64,000 bases of DNA from Terana coerulea (GCA_024811115.1 JAKOGH010000645.1:62001-126000), one strand, 5' to 3'; shown: positions 13,642-25,338, counted from the stretch's first letter. The notes: generated from the sequence alone by a model not told the origin. Made by a program: numbers and translations.

Positions 13642-15873
13642 GCACAATCACTACTTCCATCCCCGACAATTGCGATACCCACCATCTTACACCCTACTAA
13701 TGCTGGGTCTTCCATTCCGGTGCTGTCTTGTCAACTGGGAACCATGGTTCATATGTATCAACACCAGTAGCATTCTTGTGCTGCTCGGACCCATTGTGTA
13801 CGCTTACGTCAATAATTTCGCAGGACCGATATTGTATTCTTGGCCGGTGTACATCAAAGTAATCACGTTTCACGAACCTATCATCGCCTACTGCCTGCTC
13901 TCTGCATATTGTGGTCCTCAACCACTGTGCTTCATCATCCTGTTGGCCAACTGGCTCTGCCCCTATACTTGAACCTAACTATTTGCAGAGACAATAATGC
14001 TAGCTCGGCCGTCGAGGATGGGTTGGCATGGGATGGAAGAGGCGCGCCATATTGGTGAGTAGTTGCGCCTCAGCGGGCTATTCTAAGTACTTACACGGAA
14101 CGCCACGCGTTGTTCTGGTGCTTAGGTCGCCAGCAGTAATCACGTCCATATGATCGATGTCTGAACAGTCTCTTTTGGTGAAATAGCATCGGCTCTCCCG
14201 CGTCCCATCGTGTCATGTTGCCCCGCCGACCTCGGTCCGTATCCACCAGGCGCAGTCCGCCCCTTGGTGTCGTTCGTGTTCCGGGATGTTCGGTTGGAGG
14301 ATGACCGCCTCGAGGCAGCAGACGCCGAGGAAAGATATCCGGACTGAGGTCGCCTGCCCGCTAGGGCGGGACATTGGCCGCAGGGTATTGGATTATGCTC
14401 ACCCTTTTCTGCCCCACCGACTGCCGTGAGGATGATGCTCCGAGGTGGCCGCTGTTCGAAGACACAGGTCTGGCTGTTCCGTTCATGGTGGGAGCATCTC
14501 AGAGCCCTAGGTATTGTACCAGAATCTCGTAACTGACTGTGCGCCAGAAATACAGATGTATTACGACGCCTGGGTCTGCCGCTGCCGGTGAGTGATCCTG
14601 AAATGCGAGCGCCAGTCACCCACTAACCTACTCCGTGCAGACCCTTCGCACCCCCGTTCCTGTCTCTCAGCGACGCCTCTAGAATGGGGTCAGGTAACTC
14701 ATGCTTCGCCTCTAGATCCTCTTCTTGTTCTGCTGCTATTCTCCCTGGTGTTTCGTGGCACAGTTCAGCGCGAACCTTGGATCTTCAGGGCGGCCAGGGC
14801 GTCTGGCCAGGGTCGAGGCGGCTACTTTTTCTGATGACGCAAACGGGGTAGCGCGGACGTTGTTTCTTTGGAAAGCCACCGTGCGCTTTGGATGTGCTAG
14901 TGCAGCCAGGGGTGGTGATTTAAACACTGATGGCAGAAACCCATCCTCGGCTTCCGTGATTCGGGACGTCGTTTATTGGGCAATGTCCGCCATGGCGGAA
15001 AAAGCTACGGACGCGAAAGCTGTTCTTCTTTCTGGAGATGTCCGCGGTCGTTGCGTTGGCGGTTGCACGAGCGCAGCTCATCTCTCACGGGAACTCGAGA
15101 GTATCCGGGGAAGCGCCGGTGAGTGGCCCGGTTCGGTATCAGGATAACATCTGAGCTTTATTGTTCTCCGTCATCAAGGAACCTTTCTCCCCGAATGGGT
15201 GCATGCCGTTGATATCTAGATTTCGAGTCAAAGCGGACATGGTCTTGCACGGTTCACGTCCCAAGCCCCGCGTCCTCACACACATTGCTCGTATGTTGTC
15301 CATGACTCCTACTGGCCGGCATGCGCTGTGATAACCTTGAGTTTATGCAATGCATACTCGTCCTGCAGGCTGCGCAGACAATTGGACTGACGCAACGTGC
15401 CCGCGCAATCACACCGCTGTGTCCTCAACTGCCACCTGATGCTATTGTTTTGTCCATCTTCGATCACGGGCGGAAATATAGTAAGTCTCACCAAAGCCCC
15501 CAAGGGACTGGCTCTAGTGAGTGGACAAAAGGCTTCGCGCAGGCGCTGAACATACTCGATTTTGACTAAGCTCATCACCGAATGTGGTGTGAACCTCCCC
15601 CGATTGGCTGCGTATCCGCCATCCGGAAAGCCGTCGAGCCCCATATATAAGACCAATAGAGCCATGCGCGACAGCAAAGGAGCTCTCGCCTTTCTCGACA
15701 TCGCATTTCCGCCCCAACATACCCGTCTTGTAGCGCATATATAAGGTGCCGAGGCGAAAGGGACACCGCGTCCAACGCTCTCACCCACGTCTCCGACTTA
15801 TACACGGTACGGTGGCCACTCGCTCGCAACAGCCTTGTGGCGATTCTGACCTGGTGTTAGTTTACATCTACCC
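13642..15873. other. Long gap without a confident gene
   Basis: About 2.2 kb. Several medium ORFs exist on both strands (for example plus 14725-15147 and minus 15309-15788), but none shows a domain, a convincing start or consistent splice sites. A plus-strand stretch near 14230-14560 reads like interrupted coding sequence with stops and no recognisable family. It could be non-coding, or an old decayed gene. Confidence 0.4.
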
Positions 15874-17387
15874 ATGGGCAGCCCACCTGCTAGTCATCTG
15901 TCGACGCCAACCTCTAAGGGGGTTCTTTCATCAGCGGACGCTCTCAGTGAGAACAGAGCCCCGAAGATGAACCCACGCCATCGAAGTATGTCCGTGAAAG
16001 TAGCGGCTGATGCGCTCCTACTCATACTTCTACTTGCAGCCAAGCGGAGCCGAAGCGATTTCCAGAGCAACCGCCAGTTCGGAAATGGCTACTTATTCGT
16101 CCACTCCCCGACGAGATTCTCTGCGACCCCAATGTACTCCCCCTACAGCCACACCTTCCCTCCCTACTACGGCTACTCCGTACACAGGGCGGGCGAGCCT
16201 ATCATTGTGCCCCCTCCCTTCTACCTTCCTCCATCATACATTGAGAATCACGCGGACCTATACGAACTCGAGCAAGGGATTCGTAAACTGGGATTCGAGG
16301 ACACTCTACCGCCCGCACCGCCTGCCACTCCTTCGTCGACCATTTCAGACACGTCGTCGCCGCATTCGACCGCATCGGCACAGTTGGTTCCGACTGAGTT
16401 GGGCCGTAGCCTCGAAGAACAACACCGTGGCCGCCGACGGACTCACAGCAATGGCTCCCTCTACCGAAGTGAGTCTTTGACGACCTGTATTGACGAACCT
16501 GTTCTGACCATTCGACAATGAAGCAAAGCCCTGTAAGTTCTATCACATGACCGGGCAGTGCGTTAAAGGCAACCGTTGCAACTTGTGCGTCTCGCTGTCT
16601 TGCCATACTGCGCTTGTACTCAATTCTCGTTGCAGTATCCATGAACAAACCGAAAGCCCGCACCAAGAGCCTCGTGCAGACGAGCTTCGTTCTCCCGACA
16701 TCAGCAACTCTACCATCAGCCGCCGCCGTCGTGCCGCGAAGAAGGCTCAGTCGAAGAGCGAGGAAGAAGAACAGCGCAGCAATTTCTTCCCCATTACCTG
16801 GCGCGTGATCGGAGGCGGCGTCATGATGGGCGGTCACCGTGAGTGAACGGCCTCCGTCGGCTAAGCAACCTCCGCTGAACCTTGACTGACCACGTGCTCT
16901 TTAGGCCAAGCTTGTCCTGGATTCTTGGAGGGACACTGCACTCTAGGCTCAGAGTGCCATCTCGCGCACTGTGCGGATGAAGAAGAGCAAGTTCTCGATG
17001 CGTCGGATATGTCTACGCCGAGCTTGTCGCCCCTATCCCCCGTCTATGTGAATCCGTTTGTTCATTTCGCGCCGACCATCCAAGTTCCCCCGCCCGCGCC
17101 CGTGCCGCAAGGAATCACGGTGGTTACCGCAGAAGGTCACAACAACGGGTCCACCGTTCTAGATGGTAGCACGCTACTCCCTCTGGAAGATGGCTTCTCG
17201 TCTTCTCCGCCGTCGCCTCCTGTAGCCAGCATTCTACTCACCGCGCGGGAGATTGCTCGACCGATGTCTACGCCGCCGACTCCGACAACCACCGTCACTT
17301 CGAGCATCCGGGTGAGTGATACCCCTTTTCATAGATCCCAAGCTGTGACTGACGGTTTTACAGCTCTTCCAAGCGGAAATGCCTTAG
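15874..17387 (+). CDS. Protein with two CCCH zinc fingers
   Basis: Six exons (15874-15985, 16040-16468, 16524-16584, 16636-16838, 16905-17311, 17364-17387) give 411 residues. A Pro/Ser/Tyr-rich N-terminal part is followed by TKPCKFYHMTGQC, VKGNRC and NFIH (C-x8-C-x5-C-x3-H). A basic region (RRRRAAKKAQSK) and a linker lead to a second finger, ACPGFLEGHC, TLGSEC and HLAH (C-x7-C-x5-C-x3-H). The tail is Pro/Ser/Thr-rich. Fingers of this type usually bind RNA and act in mRNA turnover or processing; the target is unknown. The third intron cuts the first finger between its third Cys and His, and the last coding exon is only 24 nt. Confidence 0.85.
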
Positions 17388-18029
17388 TTTGCCGCTGTAT
17401 TCTTTGCAGCTAATTCAACGCTTCGTCATATTCTTTGGCTATGCATCACACTCCTTCGGTCTTCCTTCGTCATCCTCCGCTCTCTCCTCTCCTTCTGGGT
17501 CCATGTCCTCATCGTCAACCTCTTCGACCTTCTGGCAATCCTCATTCGACCTTCTCGCTCTCCCAATCCACTGTTGTCGTGCAGCAGAGATGCTCAACAG
17601 TGCTGATACCTTTCTGGATCCGTAACAACCTACATATATTATTTGCTGTGCCACCGCATGGACTAGTTCGCGCTTGTATACGTTAACCATTACTTAGACT
17701 GCCACGTAACTCTACATCACTATGTGTATTCTTCCGCAAGAAACCTCAATATACTTATTCACAGTACCTGTACACGGCGGTAGATACCGTCGACTGTCTT
17801 CGATACTAGCTTATAGTCAGCAACGGAGGGTAGGCGTCTTCCGACTCTTTGCGTGGGAGCAACGCCACACCAAATGTTGCATGCCATTGACGGGCGCTCC
17901 GTGCTGGATAGGAATCGCGCAGGACGCGTAAGTACGCTTGCGCGTACGCGGTCATGAGCTCCCTCTCCACCAAACGATATTGGTATCAGAAAATGAGCAT
18001 CACGTCAGACACCCCTGCTCGCAGCCACC
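17388..18029. other. Intergenic, upstream of the carboxypeptidase cluster
   Basis: No gene seen. The right part contains a GGGCGCT motif (17892-17898), 138 bp before the ATG of the first S10 gene, that recurs upstream of the other two. Confidence 0.45.
17892..17898 (+). promoter_or_regulatory. Shared upstream motif, S10 copy 1
   Basis: GGGCGCT preceded by CATGCCATTGAC. A similar CATGCC...GGGCGCT block lies at nearly the same distance from the start of copy 3. It is a candidate common regulator site or simply duplicated promoter sequence. Confidence 0.35.
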
Positions 18030-20202
18030 ATGTTCACTGCACTCATGGGCGGGCTGGCCTTGCTTGGCCTCGCCTTCTCTGCTAGCGACACCGCACAGAA
18101 GCCGTTCTCGACCGCCAGTGTCACAGGCCACCTCGAGGGATACGACGTCGGGCTGTTCAGGCCTCTTGAAGACCTCAGCGCACTTTCGACATCGGAGTTC
18201 ACGAGGTTAGGACACCCCGCGTTCCCGAAATATAGCATGCGGATCAAGAGGTCGGATTTTTGTGACGGGTCCGTGAGGTAAATCGCTTGCCGCGCTTGTC
18301 TTGCTTGAAAGTACTAAACCAGTCGCAACGTTGAAGGCAGTTTACGGGCTACATCGACGTGGAAGCTAGACATCTGTTCTTCTACTTCTTTTGAAAGTCG
18401 CAGCAACCCGGACAGGGACGATGTCATTCTGTGGGCCGATGGTGGTCCGGGATGCTCATCTGCGCTTGGGCTGTTCATGCAACTTGGTGCGTGACCATGC
18501 GTTATTTGGCTTGAGTCTGAAAGCTTATCGTCACATCCGCGTACGTAGGACCCTGCAGGGCGTCTGGACCGAAGAACGTCGCGCACAACCCTTACTCATG
18601 GAACGAGAAAGCAAATATCTTCTTCATTGACCAGCCCGTCGGTGTTGGGTTCTCCTATGCTGATCATGGAGAGTTCGTTGTGAGCCATGGTCTACTGACA
18701 TCGTGGGCGCGTGATTCACTCTTCACGCCATTAGAGCACTACCGAAGAAAGCGCAACCGACATTGCGGCCTTTGTCTCAATATTCTTCGAAAATTTCAGC
18801 AGTTTTAAAGGTCGTCCGTTCCATATGGGCGGGAATTCGTACGGCGTATGTCTCCTCATCCCGTCCAGTTACTCTACCCTTTCATAGGGTTTTTAGGGAC
18901 GTTACATTCCCGTCTTCGCCTCAGCGGTATATGACCAGAATGCTAAGCTGATCTCCGCCGGTATAACGCCCATCAACATCGCGTCCGTAATGCTTGGTTA
19001 GTGCTGTTCGGTCAGCAACGCTTATCGCTGACCGTTCTTCCTGCGGTAGGAAATGGATGTACTGATGGGCTGACGATGATCCCCTCTCAATTCGACATGC
19101 AATGCAGCTCAAAGACCGTGAGGCCTGTGGTTGATATCAGGTATCGTGTCATGTCCGAAAGCCTTCAGCGTTGTATTGATCATTCTGCCATTATTTAGTT
19201 CCTGTGTGCGCACAAAGCAAGCTGTAAGGACCGACAAATCAAATACATGGTTTTGTGTGCTGAACACACTATTAATCACAGATTCCGCGCTGCAAAAAGT
19301 GGTTGAAGGAAAGCTGTTATGACAACACAGATGCTATCAGTTGTCACGCGGCGGTGAATTTTTGCAGGGAGATTATCGATGAGCCTTTCTGGCCTGCGGG
19401 TAAATGTCCATCGCGTGCGTCCGGTTTTTCAGGCTTCTCATCTCACGTGCGTCCAGGTGTTAATCTGTATGATTTGACCAAGTCCTGGTATGTCGGTATT
19501 GCACGTAGCTTGTGATAGACAATGGTCTGAACGACCTCTGTGCCCAGCACGCAGAATGAGCTCGACGACCATCTCTGCTATCCAATCACTAAGTGAGTGT
19601 TGGTCAATACGTCGTCCCAATTTTGAGCTGAAGTCTATTCTAGAGATATTAGCTCATTTCTTGACCAACCCGGCGTTCGCAAGACACTCGGCGTCGACCC
19701 GGCATTGACTGCCAACTTTGCCTTATGCAACATGAAGATCAACAAGCGGTTCTTCAGCGTCTTAGATCAAATCTTTCCCACTCAGTTCTACCTAGAGGCT
19801 CTGCTCGAGCGCGGCGTCCGTGTATTGATATATGTCGGTGAAAATGACCGTGCTTGCACCTGGGTATGACTATGTACTCAGAGGTGTCATCAGTTTCTTA
19901 CTGACGTCCTGACTTTGCTAGGTTGGAAACGAGCAGATGACCCTCAATCTGGAATGGAGCGGTCAGAAAGCTTTCGCGTCTCTGCCTCTCCGAGACTGGA
20001 AAGTTGGCGACGATGTTGCTGGAGTTACCCGCAGCTCAGGTCCTTTGACCTTCATCACTATCGCCGGCGCAGGCCACTTGGTAAGTCCCATACCGTATTT
20101 TCCAGCATGAAACACTCGTCATGAGCTACATAGGCACCATATGACAAGGGCAGGGAGTCGCTGGAACTTGTGCGGCGGTGGCTGGCTATGGAAGAAATGT
20201 AA
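18030..20202 (+). CDS. Serine carboxypeptidase-like (S10), copy 1, altered carboxylate pocket
   Basis: S10 peptidases of the carboxypeptidase Y type trim single residues from C-termini in the vacuole or outside the cell. Thirteen exons are read with canonical sites, equal in length to copy 2 except for one extra T in the run 18389-18392, which breaks the frame at FFYFF. Allowing for it, the product is 498 residues: hydrophobic leader, [14 protein letters not shown] around the nucleophile, the catalytic Asp in GENDRACTW, and the His in AGAGHL. Compared with yeast CPY numbering, three residues that bind the substrate C-terminal carboxylate differ: Asn51 is Asp, Glu65 is Gln and Glu145 is Asn. 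The triad is kept. It may be a changed-specificity enzyme, or a very young pseudogene if the extra T is real. Confidence 0.82.
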
Positions 20203-20426
20203 CCAGTTTTGTTTTGCTGCTGGGTGTATTATAAATGTGTGCCACTTGCCTGTGATAACCTATGTATACTATTCGCTTGCTGTACCCCGCGTCGTAACAC
20301 CAAGAGTGATCGTTGCGTACACTGCCTGGTAGCTCAATATTTGAGTCGTTAACGTTTCTCGCAAGTAGATGAATTTACGCCTGTGGCTGTGTGGGAGTAC
20401 CATCGCGGTTGCTATATTACATCAAT

Positions 20427-20433
20427 GGGCGCT
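20427..20433 (+). promoter_or_regulatory. Shared upstream motif, S10 copy 2
   Basis: GGGCGCT in the context ATGGGCGCTTCGATAGG, 123 bp before the ATG of copy 2, in the 347-bp gap after copy 1. Nothing else is seen in that gap. Confidence 0.35.
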
Positions 20434-20549
20434 TCGATAGGACTAACACCCTTGCGCTGCCGTCAACCTGCCGTCCTCCCGAACCATATGGCATCAAGTA
20501 CCCACTCTCATGATCAGGGACGACCTAGGCAGCTTTGCTCACGACCACC

Positions 20550-22718
20550 ATGTTCTCTACGCTCGCAAGCGGGCTGGCCCTACTCGGGCTCGCCGTCTCT
20601 GCCAGCGGTATCGCCCAGCAGCCGTTCTCGACACCCAGCGTATCGGGCAACTTCGAGGGATACGACGCAGGCCTGTTCAGGCCTCTCGAGGAGCTGGGTG
20701 TGCTCTCAACGTCGGAGTTTACGACTCTGGGACACCCGTTGTTCCCCAACTACAACGTGCGGATCAAGAAATCGGATTTCTGTGACGGGTCTGTGAGGTC
20801 AGTCCGTCGTTTGCTGGGGAATCGACGCGAGAGCACTGAGACGGCTGTGTCTATGCAAGGGCGTTCACAGGCTATATCGACGTGGAAGCGAGGCATCTGT
20901 TCTTCTACTTCTTTGAGAGTCGCAACGACCCGGACAAAGACGATGTCATCTTCTGGACGAATGGTGGCCCGGGGTGCTCATCTGCAGTTGGGTTGTTCAT
21001 GGAGCTTGGTGTGTACCTCCACATCAATGATTTGGCATACCTTGCATACTCATTGCAATGAATGCCCATATAGGGCCTTGCAGGGTGTTCGGGCCAAATA
21101 ATGTCACGTACAACCCTCACTCTTGGAACGAGAACGCAAATGTATTCTTCATTGATCAACCTATCGGCGTTGGATTCTCCTATGCCGACCATGGCGAGTT
21201 CGTCGTGAGTTTTCCTAAACTCTTCGACGGTTATAACGCATTTCTGACTTTGTTACACCAGAGCACTACCGAAGAAAGCGCAAAGGACATTGCAGCCTTC
21301 ATCTCAATATTCTTCGAACACTTCAGTAGCTTCAAGGGTCGCCCGTTCCATATGGCTGGCGAGTCTTACGGAGTATGTGTTCTTTTACTCCGTCTCTCCC
21401 ATCTGTTTCTCATGACGTCCTAGGGACGCTACATCCCCGTCTTCGCCTCAGCAATATACGACCAGAATGCCAAGTTGATTGCTGCTGGTGCGACGCCGAT
21501 AAACCCTCACATCAGCAATGATTGGTCAGTACTGTGGGACCGTTATTGTATCGGCGCTGATAGTCACTCATTTAGGAAACGGATGCACCGACTGGAAGAC
21601 GATGCTGCCCTCTTACTATGACATGCAATGTCAGCCGAAGAGCGTTGATCCTGTGGTTGATATCAGGTACTATGTTATGCTAAATAATCTGCCACTCAGT
21701 TCTGATCATTTTGGCATCATGCAGTTCTTGTGTCCTCGCGAAGCAAGCCGTCAGTCACTGCCAACGAAATCCACGGTCCGATACTGAGCATAGTAATTAC
21801 AGATCCCTCGTTGTGAAAAGTGGTTGAAGGAAAGTTGCTACGACAGCACGGATGCTATCAACTGTCAGGCGGCAGCGAGCTTCTGTAGCCAAGTCATCGA
21901 AGGCCCCTTTTGGTCTGCTGGTGAGTGCTTGTGCATATATTTACTTGTCCAGACTTATAATCGCGTCCACGAATAGGTGTTAATCCGTATGATCTATCCA
22001 AGCCCTGGTATGTAATGCCATCTGCAGCTCATCGTGTGCCTAATGATTTAACTTTGTGGAAACTTAGCACGCGGGAAGAGCTCAGCGATTCTCTCTGTTA
22101 TCCTATCACCAAGTGAGCGCTTCTCGATATATAATCTTAACGGTGGCCTGAATTGTATGTCAGGGGTATCGGCTCATACCTTGATCAACCTGACGTTCGC
22201 AAGACGATCGGTGTCGACCCATCGTTGACCGCCAACTTCTCTTCGTGCAACATGGAAATCAACCAACGGTTCATGGGCGGCTTGGACCAGATCTTCCCTA
22301 CTCAGTTCTACATCGAAGCTCTGCTCGAGCGTGGTGTTCGTGTGCTGATCTACGTCGGCGCAAATGACTGGATCTGCAACTGGGTACGGTGTTGGCTTCG
22401 AGGAGAAACAAAGCGCGCTGACTCTCTCCACGTCCCTAGGTTGGTAATGAGCAGATGACGCTCAACCTCGAGTGGACTGGTAAAGACACCTTCGTTTCCA
22501 AGCCGCTCCGCGACTGGAAGGTTGGCGACCATGTCGCTGGAGTCACCCGCAGCGCAGGTCCTCTGACTTTTGCTACTATTGCCGGCGCAGGACACATGGT
22601 AAGCCATATCATTCACGCCGTACGGACCGCTTTCTGAACGGCTATGTAGGCACCGTACGATAAGGGCGAAGAATCTTTGGAGCTCGTGAAGAGGTGGCTG
22701 GCTGCGGAGGAATTGTAA
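20550..22718 (+). CDS. Serine carboxypeptidase (S10, CPY-like), copy 2
   Basis: Thirteen exons: 20550-20797, 20860-21008, 21074-21204, 21262-21372, 21424-21524, 21576-21666, 21725-21749, 21803-21920, 21977-22007, 22068-22112, 22164-22383, 22440-22598 and 22650-22718. It keeps the standard motifs: [23 protein letters not shown], the catalytic Asp in GANDWICNW, and the His in GAGHMAPYD. The eight Cys around positions 193-268 of CPY also have counterparts. Exon 5 is 101 nt instead of 100 because CCTCAC is gained and about five bases are lost near 21500-21520. The frame is kept only with an upstream GTGCGA donor at 21488, which would drop about eleven residues. It is probably vacuolar or secreted. 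Confidence 0.85.
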
Positions 22719-23017
22719 ATGACTGTTCAGCTGCGTACAGCGCAGTATGTACCCTTTACTGGTGGGTTGTACATATATCCAGGGGGGAATCTACTTACGC
22801 CTGATTGATGCCGTGATGTAGGATTTGTATCGTGTTTATAAGTTTGCGCTGCTGGTACCGTGTGCGCTGCGGGGCGTTCTAATACGCAGGTAGCAATCAT
22901 CGTGTCGTAAACGTCTTGACAACGTTCCGCAGACCGCTGAGTGGGCGAGATTTTATTTCGTGGCTTGCTTCACATTGCACGTGGGAGGCCGCAGTTGTCA
23001 CCACATGCCGTTACGAT

Positions 23018-23024
23018 GGGCGCT
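23018..23024 (+). promoter_or_regulatory. Shared upstream motif, S10 copy 3
   Basis: GGGCGCT within CATGCCGTTACGATGGGCGC, 131 bp upstream of the ATG of copy 3. It matches the context of copy 1. Confidence 0.35.
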
Positions 23025-23091
23025 TTGATGGGGTTGATACGTCTGGCTGCGTCGAATCAACTTCTAGGCACTTGTGACTCGGTCGCATACG

Positions 23092-23099
23092 TTTAAATA
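23092..23099 (+). promoter_or_regulatory. TATA-like box of S10 copy 3
   Basis: TTTAAATA about 50 bp upstream of the ATG at 23149. Confidence 0.45.
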
Positions 23100-23148
23100 C
23101 GTTCCAACATGGTCAGGGACGAGGCGAGGACTCTAGTGCTTGACCGCC

Positions 23149-25338
23149 ATGTTGTCTGTGCTTACCAGTGGGGTTGCTCTACTGAGCTTTGCGTTGTCCG
23201 CTAGCGGTTTCAGCCAAAAGCCATTCACGGCCGCTGGTGTCCCGGGCAGCCTCGAGTCTTACGACGCTGGCTTGTTTAGGCCGCTCGAGGACTTAGGTCT
23301 GCTTTCAACTTCCGAGTTTGCGGCGTTGGGCCACCCCGCGTTCCCCAAGTACAATGTGCGTATCAAGAAGTCGGACTTTTGCGATGGTTCCGTGAGGTGA
23401 GTGCCCTAACGTGCGCTGGAGAGACTTGTTCAATATACTAAAGCAACACATTTGCAAGATCGTTCACCGGCTACATCGACATAGAAGCTCGGCATTTGTT
23501 CTTTTACTTCTTCGAGAGTCGCAGCGACCCCGACAAGGATGATGTCATCTTCTGGACAAACGGCGGTCCGGGCGGCTCGTCTTCAATCGGGCTCTTCATG
23601 GAACTCGGTTGGTATCGGGGCTTTCACTTCACGTTTGGGTTAAAGTTACTAATCTATTGCCTACCTTACATTCTCAGGTCCATGCAGAGTGAATTCGCCT
23701 CACAACGTTACCTATAACCCTTACTCCTGGAACGAAAATGCGAATATATTCTTCATTGACCAACCCATCGGGGTTGGGTTCTCTTACGCCGACCATGGAG
23801 AGCTTGTCGTGTGTACATTCTCATCGGCAGCGTGATGAAGCATTAAATTATTCTTCAATGTCAGAGCACCACGGAGGAAGGCGCAAAGGACATCGCTGCT
23901 TTTGTCGCCATATTCTTCGAGCACTTTAGCAAGTTCAAGGGACGTCCGTTCCATATGGCGGGCGAATCGTACGGCGTACGTTGTTTTCTGTTCACAGCTT
24001 ATTATTCCGAAGCTGAGCATGTCCTTGTAGGGACGATACATTCCCACCTACGCCTCGGCGGTTTATGACCAGAATGCTAAGATGCTCGCAGCGGGCATGA
24101 CGCCTATCAACATCAGCTCGGTAATGATTGGTAAGTCAGAACAAGTATTTTTGAACTCTTCTGCTGACTTTCAGTAAAGGAAATGGATGTACGGATGAGC
24201 AGACAATGTTGCCCTCGTATCACGAGATGCAGTGTCAGCCGAAGACTGTAGACCCCGTCGTTGACATCAGGTACTGTGCAATCATCTTTGCGGAGCAGAC
24301 TCTGACTTTTTATTAATTAAAATTCCACCACAGCACTTGCGTCATGACTAAGCAAGCAGTGTGTCAAGTTATATGACCACCTCGTTGTGCACTGACTTAA
24401 CATCCCGCGATTTAGCTCCCGCGCTGCCAAAAGTGGCTGAAAGAAAGCTGCTACGAAACTACTGACCCAATCAATTGTCAAGTTGCGTTCGCCTTCTGCA
24501 ACCAGCTTACCATGACGCCCTTCCTCTCTGCTGGTTAGTAGCTCCTAGTATCCGCTACTGCACGGGCTCATGACAAATTATCAGGTGTTAACCCTTACGA
24601 CATGACAATGCCGTGGTACGTCCTTCCATAATGCTCTCTCAGTATGCTACTCACAAGACGACACCACGGACAGCTCACCTGAAGAACTTGCTGAGACTCT
24701 CTGCTATCCAATCGCTTCGTACGCTATTGTCCATCTTTACAAGTGCATGACGGGTTGGGTTTACGCCGTTTTGTAGGGCTATTCCGAAATTCCTTGACCG
24801 CCCTGATATCCGCAAGAAAATTGGTATTGACCGCTCATTCAAAGGCAATTTCTCGAGCATCAACTTTGACCTGAACCGACGCTTCAATGAGGCGTTGGAC
24901 AGCATGTTCCCCACCCAGTTCTACCTGGAGGCCCTACTTGAGCGTGGTGTGCGCGTGCTCATCTACGTCGGTGCAAACGACTGGATTTGCAACTGGGTAC
25001 GCGTGCATGAGAACCGTTGCTCGACGCCGTTGACACGTGATTACTTCCAGGTTGGAAACCAGCAAATGACACTCAACCTGGAATGGACTGGCAAGGACGC
25101 CTTCGTCTCGGAGCCCCTTCGCAACTGGAAGGTCGGCGATCGGGTGGCTGGTATAACCCGAAGCGCGGGGCCGCTCACGTTCGCTACAATTGATGGTGCC
25201 GGTCATATGGTGAGTTTTTCAGAATTGCCGGGGCTTTTGACTGCTTCTCACACAACTCCCTCCCCTCAGGCGCCATACGATAAAGGCGAAGAGTCACTGG
25301 AGCTTGTGAAGAGATGGCTTGCTGCGGAGGAACTGTAA
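23149..25338 (+). CDS. Serine carboxypeptidase (S10, CPY-like), copy 3, one disulfide lost
   Basis: Same 13-exon plan as its neighbours: 23149-23396, 23459-23607, 23678-23808, 23865-23975, 24031-24130, 24180-24270, 24334-24358, 24416-24533, 24585-24615, about 24658-24718, 24777-24996, 25051-25209 and 25270-25338, for about 503 residues. [29 protein letters not shown] and DGAGHMAPYD give an intact triad and carboxylate pocket. Cys56 of CPY is Gly here ([10 protein letters not shown]) and its disulfide partner Cys298 is Ile ([10 protein letters not shown]), so both halves of one bridge are gone together. Exon 10 is one base too long with the only nearby AG (24656-24657), so a single-base break is likely there. 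Confidence 0.83.

Larger units (their letters stand above)
22719..23148. other. Intergenic between S10 copies 2 and 3
   Basis: About 430 bp. It contains the shared motif at 23018 and a TATA-like box at 23092; no gene is seen. Confidence 0.5.

Noticed and set aside
14725..15147. Plus-strand 140-codon ORF in the 13.6-15.9 kb gap
   Set aside because: Its VLLSGD string briefly recalled NYN-type nucleases, but no other motif, start or splice sites support it.
15309..15788. Minus-strand 159-codon ORF
   Set aside because: Basic, low-information sequence overlapping other frames, with no domain.
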